The notes beneath the pieces are model-generated. The model did not search any database. It saw only the letters and a program-made list of their open reading frames with translations, and was not told the DNA's origin. Below are positions 27,049 through 36,197 of a stretch of 49,831 nucleotides of DNA, in pieces. The stretch spans positions 1 to 49,831 of the forward strand of contig JASHOC010000137.1 in the NCBI GenBank assembly GCA_030041305.1, written 5' to 3'. This DNA comes from Acidobacteriaceae bacterium. GTDB taxonomy: Bacteria > Acidobacteriota > Terriglobia > Terriglobales > Acidobacteriaceae. Both the position numbers and the translations under genes were made by a program. Positions within the stretch are counted from its first letter, which is position 1; each line of letters starts with the position of its first letter.

Positions 27049-27247
27049 GAAGCGAATGTTGTCCATTCTCCGGCTCGAGGCCGTCAATCACTGCAATCGT
27101 GCAGGATCAAAGGCGTGCTGAAAATCGATCTCCTCCCGACGGGAACGAGTCGGCAGGCCGCCTGGTCCGCCAGCCCTTTCGTGAAGTTCGAAGCTCTCTA
27201 CGACGCAGCGGCGGAACTTGCCCCAGCCGAATGGCTCGCCGAAAGCT

Positions 27248-28471
27248 TCATACGCCGAGATGGCGCTGCAGGTCTTCAGGATGATGCGAGTGATCGAAGG
27301 CTGTCTCGCGTGTGACGCGGCCTGTACGGACCAATTCTGCCAGGGACTGTTCCATGGTCATCATCCCCTCAGATCTCGCTGTCTCAATATGGGCGCGCAG
27401 CTGGTGATCATCTGCGCGACGAATGAGATTGCGGACCGCATGGGTGGCCAGCATGATCTCAACAGCGGGATAGCGCCCTGCCCCGGTTGACGCCGGCACG
27501 AGCCGCTGCGAGATGATGGCCAGCAGAGCCAAGGAGAGCTGTTGCCGTATTTGCGACTGATAGGTGGAGGGAAAGATATCGAGGATGCGCAGAACTGTCT
27601 GCGCTGCGTCATTGGTGTGCAGGGAACTGAGGACCAGATGTCCCGTTTCGGCGGCGGTCAGCGCAGCCGCCATCGTCTCGCTGTCGCGCATCTCGCCGAT
27701 CAGAAGGATGTCGGGGTCTTGTCGCAGCGCCGAGCGCACAGCCTGAGCGAAGGTGGGCGTGTCCTGACCCAGTTCGATTTGCTCCACGATGGAGCTGCGG
27801 TTGAGATGCTGAAATTCGATGGGATCTTCAATGGTGATGATGTGATCGCGCCGGCGGCTGTTCATCAGGTCGATCAGCCCGGCAAGCGTAGAACTCTTTC
27901 CACTGCCGGTGGGCCCGGTGACAAGCACAAGACCCTGCCGGCGTTCTCCGAGAGGCGCAAGCCCGGGCGGCAAGTGAAGCGACTCAAGAGAAGGCGGCTG
28001 TTCCGGAAGAAGGCGAATTGAGGCTGCAAGTGTGCCACGCTGGTAGTGATAATTAGCCCTGAACCTGCCAATTGCTTTTCGCACAAAGCAGAAATCGAGA
28101 GATTTCTGGGATTGCAACTCCGCTACCTGATCCGAAGTCAACATGGGCAGCAGAATGCTGCGCAATTCGGCGGGCGATAAAGCTTGCCCGATTTCCCCAG
28201 TGAGGGCGCCATTTACCCTTAGGATGGCCGGCGAGTTGGCGACCAAAAGAAGGTCGGACGCCCGGCGCTGGACGGCGACGGTCAGCAACCGATCAAGCGG
28301 TTTGATCTCGTCCGCTCTGGATTCCTTGGCCGAACGATTCACTTGTTCGACAAGCCGCGTCAATTCGCCGTCGTATTCAGCCATAGAAGCGTTTCGAAGG
28401 AAGCCTGAAAAACCCTTGCTGTCGTTGTTGTCTCGATTCTGCGGACTGCGCGAGCTTGGAATAGCCGACAT
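27248..28471 (-). CDS. pilT: PilT-type ATPase (twitching motility / type IV pilus retraction)
   Basis: A 407-residue hexameric secretion-type ATPase of the PilT/PilU group. The Walker A motif GPTGSGKSS is at about residues 186-194. The Asp box (ITIEDPIEF), Walker B region (DPDILLIGEMRD) and His box (HLVLSSLHTNDA) follow in order. PilT powers pilus disassembly on the cytoplasmic side of the type IV pilus machine. The start is uncertain: ATGs at 28471 and 28384 both lack a good ribosome site, and a longer TTG-started frame begins at 28534. No other pilus genes are nearby, so it may be one of several paralogues. The N-terminal 50 residues are poorly conserved looking. Confidence 0.88.
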   Translation of the reverse strand: MSAIPSSRSPQNRDNNDSKGFSGFLRNASMAEYDGELTRLVEQVNRSAKESRADEIKPLDRLLTVAVQRRASDLLLVANSPAILRVNGALTGEIGQALSPAELRSILLPMLTSDQVAELQSQKSLDFCFVRKAIGRFRANYHYQRGTLAASIRLLPEQPPSLESLHLPPGLAPLGERRQGLVLVTGPTGSGKSSTLAGLIDLMNSRRRDHIITIEDPIEFQHLNRSSIVEQIELGQDTPTFAQAVRSALRQDPDILLIGEMRDSETMAAALTAAETGHLVLSSLHTNDAAQTVLRILDIFPSTYQSQIRQQLSLALLAIISQRLVPASTGAGRYPAVEIMLATHAVRNLIRRADDHQLRAHIETARSEGMMTMEQSLAELVRTGRVTRETAFDHSHHPEDLQRHLGV

Positions 28472-28573
28472 GCACGTCCGTTGCAGTGCCCGGCGCTGAA
28501 ATACTGTTTGCCTTTCTCCTTGTTGCGTTCTCAAATGCTCTCGCTCGAAACGCTGAGATCGCCGGCCGTCAAG

Positions 28574-29410
28574 CTACGCGGAAGGAGGCGAGAAGTCCAG
28601 ACCGGCCCGCTGGGCCGCCTTTTCCGTGGCGGGCAGGTTTAGGTCGGAGAGAGGAATGCGCGGAGTGCGTCCCGAAGCGGCATCATCCATGATGATAACG
28701 TCGCTGGGCGTGAGCATGTAGTTCCGGATGTTCTGGGTATGACCATCCTTAAAGATCAGCATCAGTTCCGGCTCACCGCGCAGCGGCGATGAAGCGGTTG
28801 CTTGATTCGTAGGCGGTTGATAGGACGCCGAGGGATACTCGGGCCGATACAAGTCACTCTCCGGCGGCTCTTCCTGCTGTCCCGCGGAGGGCTCTACTTG
28901 GGCGTTGCTCGGCTCCGAGGCGCCATTGTCGTCCCCGTAACCGGTGAAATCCGGATAGCCGAGATCCCAGGGGAGCAGTTCCCAGGAATTGGCGTAAAGG
29001 TAAGGATAGCCGCCGTAAAAGTTTCCCCAATAACGGGGGCGGTTACGCCCACGGTGATCCTCTGCACGGTTCCACGCGCCATAAGCAGGACGGTAGCCCG
29101 TGACGGCCCCTCGCTGTAGGGCAAAGTTGAAGTGCGGAGCGGTCCAATTCCTCCGCGGCGCAGCGCCGAAGGCGAGCCGGGCAGGGCCGGAGAAACCCCT
29201 CGAGACGGGAGGCGCAGCGAACCTTCCGTGAAAGCCCCCGGCGGAGAACCCGCCCGCACGCTGGCCGGCGAAACCGCCGAAATGCCCCGCGGCGCGATGC
29301 TGGCCCATGATTACCGCATCGAAGGCCAGCAGGATCCACAGCATGGCGACTGGAAATGCGTATCGCGCGAACCGATGTCTCTCCGGCTTTTTGAGACGAC
29401 GGCGCCCCAT
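28574..29410 (-). CDS. Single-pass membrane or exported Gly/Arg-rich hypothetical protein
   Basis: A 278-residue protein with a basic N-terminus, one hydrophobic segment at about residues 18-36 (signal or anchor), then a low-complexity Gly/Phe/Arg/His stretch, a Tyr-rich part (YWGNFYGGYPYLYANSWE) and a more folded C-terminus with LMLIFKDGHTQNIRNYMLT. The C-terminal block resembles small beta domains seen in acidobacterial surface proteins; I know no named family. GGAG 8 nt before the ATG at 29410 supports this start. It lies upstream of pilT on the same strand, about 100 bp away. Confidence 0.65.
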   Translation of the reverse strand: MGRRRLKKPERHRFARYAFPVAMLWILLAFDAVIMGQHRAAGHFGGFAGQRAGGFSAGGFHGRFAAPPVSRGFSGPARLAFGAAPRRNWTAPHFNFALQRGAVTGYRPAYGAWNRAEDHRGRNRPRYWGNFYGGYPYLYANSWELLPWDLGYPDFTGYGDDNGASEPSNAQVEPSAGQQEEPPESDLYRPEYPSASYQPPTNQATASSPLRGEPELMLIFKDGHTQNIRNYMLTPSDVIIMDDAASGRTPRIPLSDLNLPATEKAAQRAGLDFSPPSA

Positions 29411-29531
29411 GGCGTTGGCTCCAAGATAAGGATGATCCTTTTCGCCCTTCCACTGCAACTGGACTCATTCAATTTGGCTGCACGGCGGAACACGAGAATC
29501 GCTTCCGTGTGGGCTGCTTGGGAGTGATCTC

Positions 29532-29690
29532 GTGGACCGCTTTTCGAAACCGAAATCGAAGTTCTGCCGGTGCGACTTCACGGCGCGGGCCGAGCTCTAC
29601 CTTGGGCCGACCAAAGAGACCAACGAAACCTGGGCGGAGAAAATCGCCGCTCTTAAATTTGCTGAAGCCGTCAAGGCCAGAGATGGTTGA
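29532..29690 (+). CDS. Small hypothetical protein (52 residues)
   Basis: A GTG-started frame with GGAG 7 nt upstream. The product is short and charged, has a Cys pair (FCRCDF) near the N-terminus, and ends in a helical segment (WAEKIAALKFAEAVKARDG). No family is recognised. The good ribosome site and clear divergence from the gene at 28574 support it only moderately. Confidence 0.4.
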   Translation: MDRFSKPKSKFCRCDFTARAELYLGPTKETNETWAEKIAALKFAEAVKARDG

Positions 29691-29787
29691 GAACTGTGAC
29701 GGGCATCACGGCGCTGGCGCGCCCACAGGTGGTTTGCTTTCTCTCACAGGATGGCGGCCCCGGTTCGAACCCGCCCGGAGGTGAACT

Positions 29788-30000
29788 ATGTTGAATGCCA
29801 TGGAAGCGGCGCCGGCTTCCCTATCGCAAGTCCCGGACAAACCAATCCTCATCTCCTATGACTCCAGCGCCGAATGCAGCCTGGCTCATTGGCTGGAGCT
29901 CCACCTCCTGGTCGACCAGGAAAATGTGCCTCCCGACTTCGAATATGGGCTCGAATGGGAAGAAGCTACTGAGGAATTCGCGCTCAGCGCGGAATCCTAA
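29788..30000 (+). CDS. Small acidic hypothetical protein (70 residues)
   Basis: A 70-residue acidic protein preceded by a near-perfect ribosome site (GGAGGTGA, 3 nt before ATG). It contains LAHWLELHLLVDQENVPP and an acidic C-terminus. No family is recognised. Its stop codon overlaps the stop of the SDR gene on the other strand by 4 nt, so the two genes converge. Confidence 0.55.
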   Translation: MLNAMEAAPASLSQVPDKPILISYDSSAECSLAHWLELHLLVDQENVPPDFEYGLEWEEATEEFALSAES

Positions 30001-30872
30001 AAATGAAATCCTCCGCCGCAGATGAGCACTTCCCCGGTTACGTAATCCGAAAGCGGCGAGCAGAAGAACAACACCGCGCCGGCGGCCTCCTCGGGCGTGC
30101 CCAGACGGCCGAGCGGGCATGCATTTTTCACGGACTCCAGCATGCTCGGCTGGACTCCCAAGCGAATCTGGTGTCCGTGCATCTCCATACTGGCGCCATT
30201 GGCGTTTAGGGGCTGAACTAGGCGCGTCTCAATCAGTCCGAAGCCCACCGCGTTCACGTTGACGTTATAGCGGCCCCATTCCTTCGCCAGGGTCTTGGTC
30301 AAGCCGATCACCCCCGCTTTTCCTGACGAATATCCGGCTTGGCCGGGGTTTCCATCGGTGCCGGCAATCGACGTGATGTTCACCACTTTCCGCATCACGC
30401 GATGGCCGGCCGCGATCTCTTTTTTCGCCGCCTCCCGAATATAGGTCGAGGCGGCGCGGAGCAGGCGAAACGGGGTCACCAGGTGGATCTCCAGCATGGC
30501 CTGAAACTGTTCGTCCGTGGTTTTCTGAATTACGTTATCCCAGCTATAGCCGGCGTTATTCACCACGATGTCAATGGATCCGAACGCAGCCAGCGTGGCG
30601 TCGACCACTTCCTGGGGAATGGAGGGGTCGGTAAGGTCCCCGGAGATGTAACAGACGCGGTCCGGGTCGGGATAATCGGCTTGCGAATCACGTAACATCT
30701 TTTCATCGAGGTCATTCACCATAACGGACGCGCCCGCGGCGGCCAGCCGCCCGGCGATGGCCTTGCCGATGCCCCGTCCGGCCCCGGTGACGATGGCCGT
30801 TTTGCCTTCCAGCGTGAAAGGCGCCTGAACTCCGCGTGCGGATTCGGTTTCGAGAGTGCTCGTTTCGGTCAT
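29997..30872 (-). CDS. SDR-family oxidoreductase (3-oxoacyl reductase-like)
   Basis: A 291-residue short-chain dehydrogenase. The nucleotide-binding motif TGAGRGIG is at 29-36, NNAG at 105-108, and the catalytic residues are S168, Y181 and K185 (YSSGK). FabG-like enzymes reduce 3-oxoacyl thioesters with NAD(P)H. Compared with PhaB at 37878 it has an insertion before the C-terminal PLGRLGTPEEAAG block. The ATG at 30872 is preceded by AGGAAC. Two PhaR-type palindromes lie 29-70 bp upstream, linking it to polyhydroxyalkanoate metabolism by inference; a role in acyl-CoA or hydroxyacid conversion for storage polymer is possible. Confidence 0.88.
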   Translation of the reverse strand: MTETSTLETESARGVQAPFTLEGKTAIVTGAGRGIGKAIAGRLAAAGASVMVNDLDEKMLRDSQADYPDPDRVCYISGDLTDPSIPQEVVDATLAAFGSIDIVVNNAGYSWDNVIQKTTDEQFQAMLEIHLVTPFRLLRAASTYIREAAKKEIAAGHRVMRKVVNITSIAGTDGNPGQAGYSSGKAGVIGLTKTLAKEWGRYNVNVNAVGFGLIETRLVQPLNANGASMEMHGHQIRLGVQPSMLESVKNACPLGRLGTPEEAAGAVLFFCSPLSDYVTGEVLICGGGFHF

Positions 30873-30900
30873 GTTCGTTCCTGCTCCAAGGCAATAAGAA

Positions 30901-30917
30901 ACCCTGCAGCGCAGCAT
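30901..30917. promoter_or_regulatory. Putative PhaR operator 1 (SDR promoter)
   Basis: ACCCTGCAGCGCAGCAT contains an exact CTGC-N3-GCAG, the sequence type I recall for PhaR repressors of Rhodobacter. It lies about 29-45 bp upstream of the SDR start codon. Its centre is 25 bp from operator 2, about 2.4 helical turns. Confidence 0.5.
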
Positions 30918-30925
30918 ATCACACA

Positions 30926-30942
30926 ATGCTGCATTGCAACAT
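30926..30942. promoter_or_regulatory. Putative PhaR operator 2 (SDR promoter)
   Basis: ATGCTGCATTGCAACAT is an 8-1-8 palindrome with one mismatched pair. Its reverse complement, ATGTTGCAATGCAGCAT, matches the site upstream of aceA at 15 of 17 positions. Confidence 0.55.
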
Positions 30943-31005
30943 CGGGCTGCCGTAACCTAGGATGCATGGAATTGGTAACGCGGATGGCTGTCCAATAGTG
31001 TCTTG

Positions 31006-31218
31006 CTATAGGTTTCTGCCTTCAGTGGGTTTCTGCCCCACAAGGCGGTTCCGGCGCGCCAGCAGGCCGGGATCACAGGCGTGAATTTTCTCGGCCTCAT
31101 CAAGGTCGGCTTCCCACACCGCCGTGCACACCGTGACGCAGCACTTCCGGCAGAGGGACTCGATCGTGCCGTCACGGTTTTCGCGGTGTACGAAGGCGGG
31201 ACGAACCGGCGAAGTCAT
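31006..31218 (-). CDS. Small cysteine-rich conserved protein (CxxC type)
   Basis: A 70-residue protein with FVHRENRDGTIESLCRKCCV followed by a helical segment and a terminal HACDP. This 'HRE..DGTI.S.C..C......A..E..L...E..H.C' pattern resembles a small protein family common in Acidobacteriota. The Cys/His pattern suggests a zinc site. The function is unknown. The gene lies 133 bp downstream of aceB on the same strand. Confidence 0.65.
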   Translation of the reverse strand: MTSPVRPAFVHRENRDGTIESLCRKCCVTVCTAVWEADLDEAEKIHACDPGLLARRNRLVGQKPTEGRNL

Positions 31219-31351
31219 GGAGAGCCTTCAGATCGATTTGGTGGCCCAATTTCGCCAATATCCTGAGGGATTCTTCCGGGAGCAAAGGCGGGGCGGCGCG
31301 CCATTGAACGTTTTCGTGCAAGCTCTATGCAAATCACTGGGAAAATGTCGC

Positions 31352-32941
31352 TTACGCGAGCTCGGCGCAGGCGGATGTGGTGAGGTGCTCCTGGAAATCT
31401 CCCGTACAGAAATTCTTGAGGATTTCTCCTGCGCGATCGAACCTCGACTGCCGATAGACGTCCGGACGGATCGATTGCGTCACATCTTCCAGGGTTTCCT
31501 CCAGAATTCCGGCAAAGAGTTCCCACGTGATGGCGTGGCCGTTATCCAGCCGGGCTCCGTAGCGAATCCATTGCCACAACTGAGCCCGGCAGAATTCGGC
31601 CATCGCCGCTTCTTCCATAAGGTGATCAATCGGGACCCAGCCGTCGCCACCCAGCCAAGACTCGATATATGCGAGCGCCACCTCGATGTTGCGGCGTAGC
31701 CCGGCTTCGGTGATGCGCCCCTGCGGAGCCTCCAGCAGATCCTGGGCGGTGATCCGGGGTCGCTTTTCGGCGGGGAGGGCAATCTGGTTTGGTCCCTTCA
31801 TGCACTTGTCAAAGATTCCACGCGCCACCGGAACCAGCGCAGGATGGGCAACCCACGTCCCGTCGAATCCGGCCCGCACCTCGCGCAGCTTTTCCGCCCG
31901 CACCCGCTCCATCGCGCTCTGGTTCTCCTGCAAATCGCAGCGGATGGGGATCTGGGCCGCCAATCCGCCCGTGGCGTGAATTCCCCGCTTGTGGCAGGTG
32001 TGAACTAAAAGTTCCACGTAGAAGCGAAGAAACGGCTGCTCCATGGTGATCTCGCTGCGCTGCGGCACGAGATACTGGGGATGGTTCCTGAACTTCTTGA
32101 TGAAGCTGAAAACGTAGTCCCACCCGCCGCAGTTCAGTCCCGCAGAGTGGTCGCGGAGCTCATAGAGAATCTCATCCATCTCGAACGCCGCCGGGACGGT
32201 TTCAATCGCCGCCGCCGCGCGAATCGTTCCCCGGGGAATTCCGGCGTACTCCTGGGCGAACAGGAAAACTTCGTTCCAGAGCCGGGCCTCGAGATGGCTC
32301 TCCAGTTTCGGCAGATAGAAATAGGGCGCGGAGCCGCGGTTCAGCAGGATGCGAAAATTGTGGAAGAAATAGAGGCCGAAATCGAATAAGGAGGCCGAGA
32401 TAGGTGCGCCGGAGTCGGGAAAGTGCTTTTCGACCATGTGCCATCCCCGCGGCCGTACGAAGATCACTGCCGGGCGCGGTCCAAGATCGTAACGCCAGAT
32501 TTCGCCGTTGCAAGAACGGAGGGTCCGGCGGTTGGCGTCTCGCAGATTTCTCTGGCCCTCAATGCAGTTGCTCCAGGTGGGCGCATTGGCGTCTTCGAAG
32601 TCCGCGACGAACACGCAGGCGCCCGAGTTGAGCGCGCTGACGATCGTCCTCTTGTCCGTAGGTCCGGCGATCTCCACGCGCCGATCGAGCAGCTCCGGGG
32701 GAATGGGGGCCACGTTCCACCGCGACTCGCGAATGGATTGCGTTTGGGGTAGGAATGCGGGCGAAACTCCCCGGTCGAACTGCTCCTGGCGGCGCTCGCG
32801 CTCGTGCAGAAGATGCACGCGCCACGCTTCAAAGCGGCGGTCGAGCGCCCGCAGGAACTCGAATGCGTCCTGAGTCAGGATTTCGCGTTCGGCGTCGCTG
32901 GAGGACGCAGCGATTTCCGGCATCTCTACGGCGGTAGTCAT
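31352..32941 (-). CDS. aceB: Malate synthase A
   Basis: A 529-residue malate synthase that condenses glyoxylate with acetyl-CoA to malate, the second step of the glyoxylate shunt. The family signature R-D-H-S-A-G-L-N-C-G-G-W-D-Y-V-F is intact, and the N-terminal FVADFEDANAPTW and central YFYLPKLESHLEARLW blocks match malate synthase A. The length is normal for the A form (about 530), not the G form (about 720). GAGGAGCCT precedes the ATG. It follows aceA by 48 nt on the same strand, so the two shunt enzymes form an operon. It should be expressed during growth on acetate, fatty acids or stored polyhydroxybutyrate. Confidence 0.96.
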   Translation of the reverse strand: MTTAVEMPEIAASSSDAEREILTQDAFEFLRALDRRFEAWRVHLLHERERRQEQFDRGVSPAFLPQTQSIRESRWNVAPIPPELLDRRVEIAGPTDKRTIVSALNSGACVFVADFEDANAPTWSNCIEGQRNLRDANRRTLRSCNGEIWRYDLGPRPAVIFVRPRGWHMVEKHFPDSGAPISASLFDFGLYFFHNFRILLNRGSAPYFYLPKLESHLEARLWNEVFLFAQEYAGIPRGTIRAAAAIETVPAAFEMDEILYELRDHSAGLNCGGWDYVFSFIKKFRNHPQYLVPQRSEITMEQPFLRFYVELLVHTCHKRGIHATGGLAAQIPIRCDLQENQSAMERVRAEKLREVRAGFDGTWVAHPALVPVARGIFDKCMKGPNQIALPAEKRPRITAQDLLEAPQGRITEAGLRRNIEVALAYIESWLGGDGWVPIDHLMEEAAMAEFCRAQLWQWIRYGARLDNGHAITWELFAGILEETLEDVTQSIRPDVYRQSRFDRAGEILKNFCTGDFQEHLTTSACAELA

Positions 32942-32989
32942 AGGCTCCTCGCGGACTCGATTTGGAATGCTGCCTACCCTCGGTCCTGT

Positions 32990-34294
32990 CTATGCCGATG
33001 CTTCCAGGGGCGACTCCGGAATTTCATGGTCGAACGGATCTTCGAACTGCTCCTCCTCGGTGGATCCGGGAAGAGCGCAAATCGAAGTTTTGCCGGATGC
33101 GATGGTCGTCGCCACCTGGTCAAAATAGCCGGTTCCGACAAACCTCTGGTGTTTTACGGCCCCATAGCCGTGCTGGTGCGCCCTCTCGAATTCGCGCTCC
33201 TGCAACTGCGCATAGGCGAGCATCCCGGTTCGCGCGTATTCATGGGCAAGCTCGAACATGGAGAGGTTCAAAGCGTGGAATCCAGCCAGGGTGACGAACT
33301 GGAACCGATATCCCATTTCCGCGAGCTGGTTCTGGAAGGCGGCAATCTCCCATTGGCTCAGCTTGCCGCGCCAGTGAAAGGACGGCGAGCAGTTATAGGC
33401 CAGCAGCTTGCCGGGAAACTTCTCATGAATGGCGGCGGCAAACCGCCGCGCTTCGTCAAGGTTAGGTTGGGAGGTTTCGCACCAGATCATGTCGGCAAAA
33501 GGCGCGTAGGCCAGCCCGCGGGCAATGGCTGCGTCCAGGCCGCCGCGGAAAGTTAAGAACCCCTCCACAGTCCGCTCGCCGGTGATAAACGGCGTGTCGG
33601 CGGGATCGCAATCGCTGGTGATAAGCTGCGCTGCGTCGGCGTCCGTGCGCGCAATTAAGACCGTCGGCACATCGAGCACGTCTGCGGCCAAGCGCGCCGA
33701 AATCAGCTTCTGGACGGCTTCGCGGGTGGGCACGAGCACTTTGCCGCCCATGTGGCCGCACTTTTTGGCCGAAGATAGCTGGTCTTCAAAGTGGACTGCG
33801 GCCGCGCCGGCTTCAATCATGCTCTTGGTCAGCTCGAAGGCGTTCAGCACGCCCCCAAAACCAGCTTCGGCGTCGGCCACGATGGGCAGCATCCAGTCCA
33901 CTTGCGGCTGGCCTTCGGCGTGCGCCACCTGGTCCGCACGCATCAGGGCATTGTTGATGGCGCGCGCCACGCCGGGCACGCTGTTGACTGGGTAGAGGCT
34001 CTGATCGGGGTACATCTGGCCGCTCAGGTTGGCGTCGGCCGCCACCTGCCAGCCGCTCAGGTAGATAGCCTTCAGGCCGGCTTGGGCCATCTGGACTGCC
34101 TGGTTGCCCGTGAGCGCGCCCAGCGCCGCCACAAACTTCTCCTGGTGAAGCAGGCGCCAAAGTTTTTGCGCGCCGGCGCGGGCCAGGGAGTGTTCCACGC
34201 GCACCGTGCCGCGCAATCGGTTCACGTCCTCGACTGTGTAGGTGCGGGCGACGCCCATCCACCGCGGGTTATTCCAGCCGTTTTTCTTTGACAT
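32990..34294 (-). CDS. aceA: Isocitrate lyase
   Basis: A 434-residue enzyme that splits isocitrate to succinate and glyoxylate. The signature K177-K-C179-G-H-M-G-G-K185 is intact, with C179 as catalytic base. Metal-binding DAEAGFGG, the HFEDQL segment and the NCSPSFHW block are also as expected. I chose the ATG at 34294 (GGAACAG upstream), which gives the usual N-terminus; a longer frame reaches 34432 but would overlap the operator. It is first gene of the aceA-aceB operon. A PhaR-type palindrome lies 36-52 bp upstream of the start, and a TPR-HTH regulator is divergent. Confidence 0.96.
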   Translation of the reverse strand: MSKKNGWNNPRWMGVARTYTVEDVNRLRGTVRVEHSLARAGAQKLWRLLHQEKFVAALGALTGNQAVQMAQAGLKAIYLSGWQVAADANLSGQMYPDQSLYPVNSVPGVARAINNALMRADQVAHAEGQPQVDWMLPIVADAEAGFGGVLNAFELTKSMIEAGAAAVHFEDQLSSAKKCGHMGGKVLVPTREAVQKLISARLAADVLDVPTVLIARTDADAAQLITSDCDPADTPFITGERTVEGFLTFRGGLDAAIARGLAYAPFADMIWCETSQPNLDEARRFAAAIHEKFPGKLLAYNCSPSFHWRGKLSQWEIAAFQNQLAEMGYRFQFVTLAGFHALNLSMFELAHEYARTGMLAYAQLQEREFERAHQHGYGAVKHQRFVGTGYFDQVATTIASGKTSICALPGSTEEEQFEDPFDHEIPESPLEASA

Positions 34295-34319
34295 CTGTTC
34301 CACGCGCGCTCTCCTCGTT

Positions 34320-34337
34320 TGCGGCATTGATGCCGCA
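34320..34337. promoter_or_regulatory. Overlapping perfect palindrome upstream of aceA
   Basis: TGCGGCATTGATGCCGCA is an 8-2-8 perfect palindrome whose right half is also the left half of the PhaR-type site at 34330-34346. The promoter thus carries three alternating half-sites of the same TGCRGCAT type. Confidence 0.55.
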
Positions 34338-34346
34338 ATGCAGCAT
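34330..34346. promoter_or_regulatory. Putative PhaR operator (aceA promoter)
   Basis: ATGCCGCAATGCAGCAT is an 8-1-8 palindrome with one mismatch and fits CTGC-N3-GCAG with one change. It shares 15 of 17 positions with the site in front of the SDR gene. Confidence 0.55.
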
Positions 34347-34568
34347 CCATCCGAGTAAAACGCAGTTCCACCGTCCCCGCAAGAGCGCCTGGTCCGATTC
34401 GGACGAGTGGACAAGAAATCCCTGCCGGGCACATAATCGCGTCAATGCGAGTCTTTCCGTGAACTGCCGCAGATAATGGGGCTCCGGATCGCTTCGAAAC
34501 GGCGCCAGACCACGCTCTCCCCAAGCACCGCTGCTTGCCGCGCCGGGTCGGTCCTTAAAGGTCGTGTC

Positions 34569-36197
34569 ATGCCCGCAAGTACGCGGCTTGCCGAGGAATT
34601 GCGCCAGACCTTGCGGCTTCGCCGGATTGCGCAGGGCGCCGCCATTCTGGACGATGCGGAAGCGGATTTGGCGAAACTCGGCCCCGAAATTCCCGGCGCG
34701 GCCAGCCTCCTACTCCTCGTTGCGCAATGGGTCGACGCCGGTTATCGCGACCATCGATTTCTGGAATCTTTGCTGCAGCGCTTCCCGCCCCTCTGCCGCA
34801 AAACCCTCAGTATCGACGATTACCTCTGCCTGCGCATGGTCGAAGCCTTTTGCGCGCTCGCCGTCGGCAATGCGGATCCGGCGATTGAAGCCCTGGATTT
34901 TGTGCTCAAAACCGAACGGGATTTGTGCGACGAAGCCCTGGCGGCGGTGGCGCATTTCTGGAAAGGCCGCGCGCACCGCAAGAAGGGCGAATATGCAGCC
35001 GCCCTCGAAGACATTGTTCGCGCTCGCGAGTTAGCGCAAGACTGCGCCGATGATCGGTTTACCGCCGTCATCCAGATCCAGGAAAGCTGGCTGCTTTTTC
35101 AAAAAGGCGCGCCGCGCGACGCATTGCGGCTGTTGGCCCACGCCGAAGCTGTTCTCAATTCCACCGATCACTGGGTCGCTCTGGGCAACATCGAGTCCGC
35201 GCGGGGACGCATCGTGCGCCGCGCGGGCGAGTATCACAAAGCGCTTGAACACTTTGCCCGCGCCATCGACATCTATGCCCGCGGCGCTCCGCAACATCGG
35301 AACATGGCCCGGGCGCTGGTCAATGCGGCTTACGTCCGGCGTCTCCTCGCCTTGCAAATCCGCAAAAGGATCGACAGCGCCGCGCGCTTTGGCAAGGCGC
35401 GCGCCGGCGACCGGGCAAGACCCTCCCCGGCCGGCCGCGAAACTCTCCGCGCCCACTATCAACAACTGTCCCAGGAGGCGATTCTCGATCTCCAGCGAGC
35501 TCGCGAAATCTATTCCCTCCACGCGCTCGCCGACGGAATCGGCAACGTGGTTCTGAACCTCGGCTATCTTCACCTCGATCGCGGTGACATCGACCATGCC
35601 ACTGTCGAGGCCACTGAGGCGCATCGCATCGGGGTGGAGCAGAACGATCAGATCCTCATGGCGCGCGCCCGCATCCTCGAGGCCGCCATCGAAAACGCGC
35701 ACGTCGAGGAACAGACCGGCGAGGACGTCGATGTTGCCGTTCATGCCGACCACGCGCGCCAATATAGCGAGGAGGCGCTGGCTTTGGCCCATCATACCCA
35801 GAATCGCCGCTTGCTGGCCGCGGCTTCGATCGCGCGCGGCATGACGGCGGCCAACGACTTCTTTCAGGAATGGGAACTGGCGCGCCATTGCGCCAGCGAA
35901 GCCACCGAGCTCATCGGGCCGGGCGAACACGACCACCTGGTGGAAGATCTGACCGCGTTGAAAGCCAGGATCGTGCAGTCCAGCGGCATCAACGACGCGC
36001 TGCGCGCATGGTCCGAGGGTATGGTGGGCGACAAAACCTTTCAGCAAATCACCGAGGAATTTGCCGAAATCGTGATTCCGAAGGTATGGATACGTGCGGA
36101 CCGGAAGATTTCGCGGGTTGCGGCGCGCCTCTCGATGTCGCCCAAAAAGGTGCGGCGCATCCTGCGCAACGCCGGGTCGGCAATGCCCGATCGTTGA
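34569..36197 (+). CDS. TPR-rich regulator with C-terminal helix-turn-helix
   Basis: A 542-residue soluble protein made mainly of TPR-like helical repeats (for example ALAAVAHFWKGRAHRKKGEY and GEYHKALEHFARAIDIYAR), with a C-terminal DNA-binding helix-turn-helix at about residues 514-536 (ISRVAARLSMSPKKVRRIL), similar to Fis-type or AraC-like recognition helices. It is probably a transcription factor whose TPR array senses a ligand or protein. It is divergent from aceA with 274 bp between the starts, the usual place for a regulator of the neighbouring operon. The ATG at 34569 was chosen; 34476 is possible. No named family is recognised. Confidence 0.7.
   Translation: MPASTRLAEELRQTLRLRRIAQGAAILDDAEADLAKLGPEIPGAASLLLLVAQWVDAGYRDHRFLESLLQRFPPLCRKTLSIDDYLCLRMVEAFCALAVGNADPAIEALDFVLKTERDLCDEALAAVAHFWKGRAHRKKGEYAAALEDIVRARELAQDCADDRFTAVIQIQESWLLFQKGAPRDALRLLAHAEAVLNSTDHWVALGNIESARGRIVRRAGEYHKALEHFARAIDIYARGAPQHRNMARALVNAAYVRRLLALQIRKRIDSAARFGKARAGDRARPSPAGRETLRAHYQQLSQEAILDLQRAREIYSLHALADGIGNVVLNLGYLHLDRGDIDHATVEATEAHRIGVEQNDQILMARARILEAAIENAHVEEQTGEDVDVAVHADHARQYSEEALALAHHTQNRRLLAAASIARGMTAANDFFQEWELARHCASEATELIGPGEHDHLVEDLTALKARIVQSSGINDALRAWSEGMVGDKTFQQITEEFAEIVIPKVWIRADRKISRVAARLSMSPKKVRRILRNAGSAMPDR

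Noticed and set aside
29755..29790. A GGTTCGAACC sequence like a tRNA T-loop
   Set aside because: The flanking bases do not form a 5-bp T-stem and no anticodon or acceptor stem can be drawn upstream; it is followed by a ribosome site.
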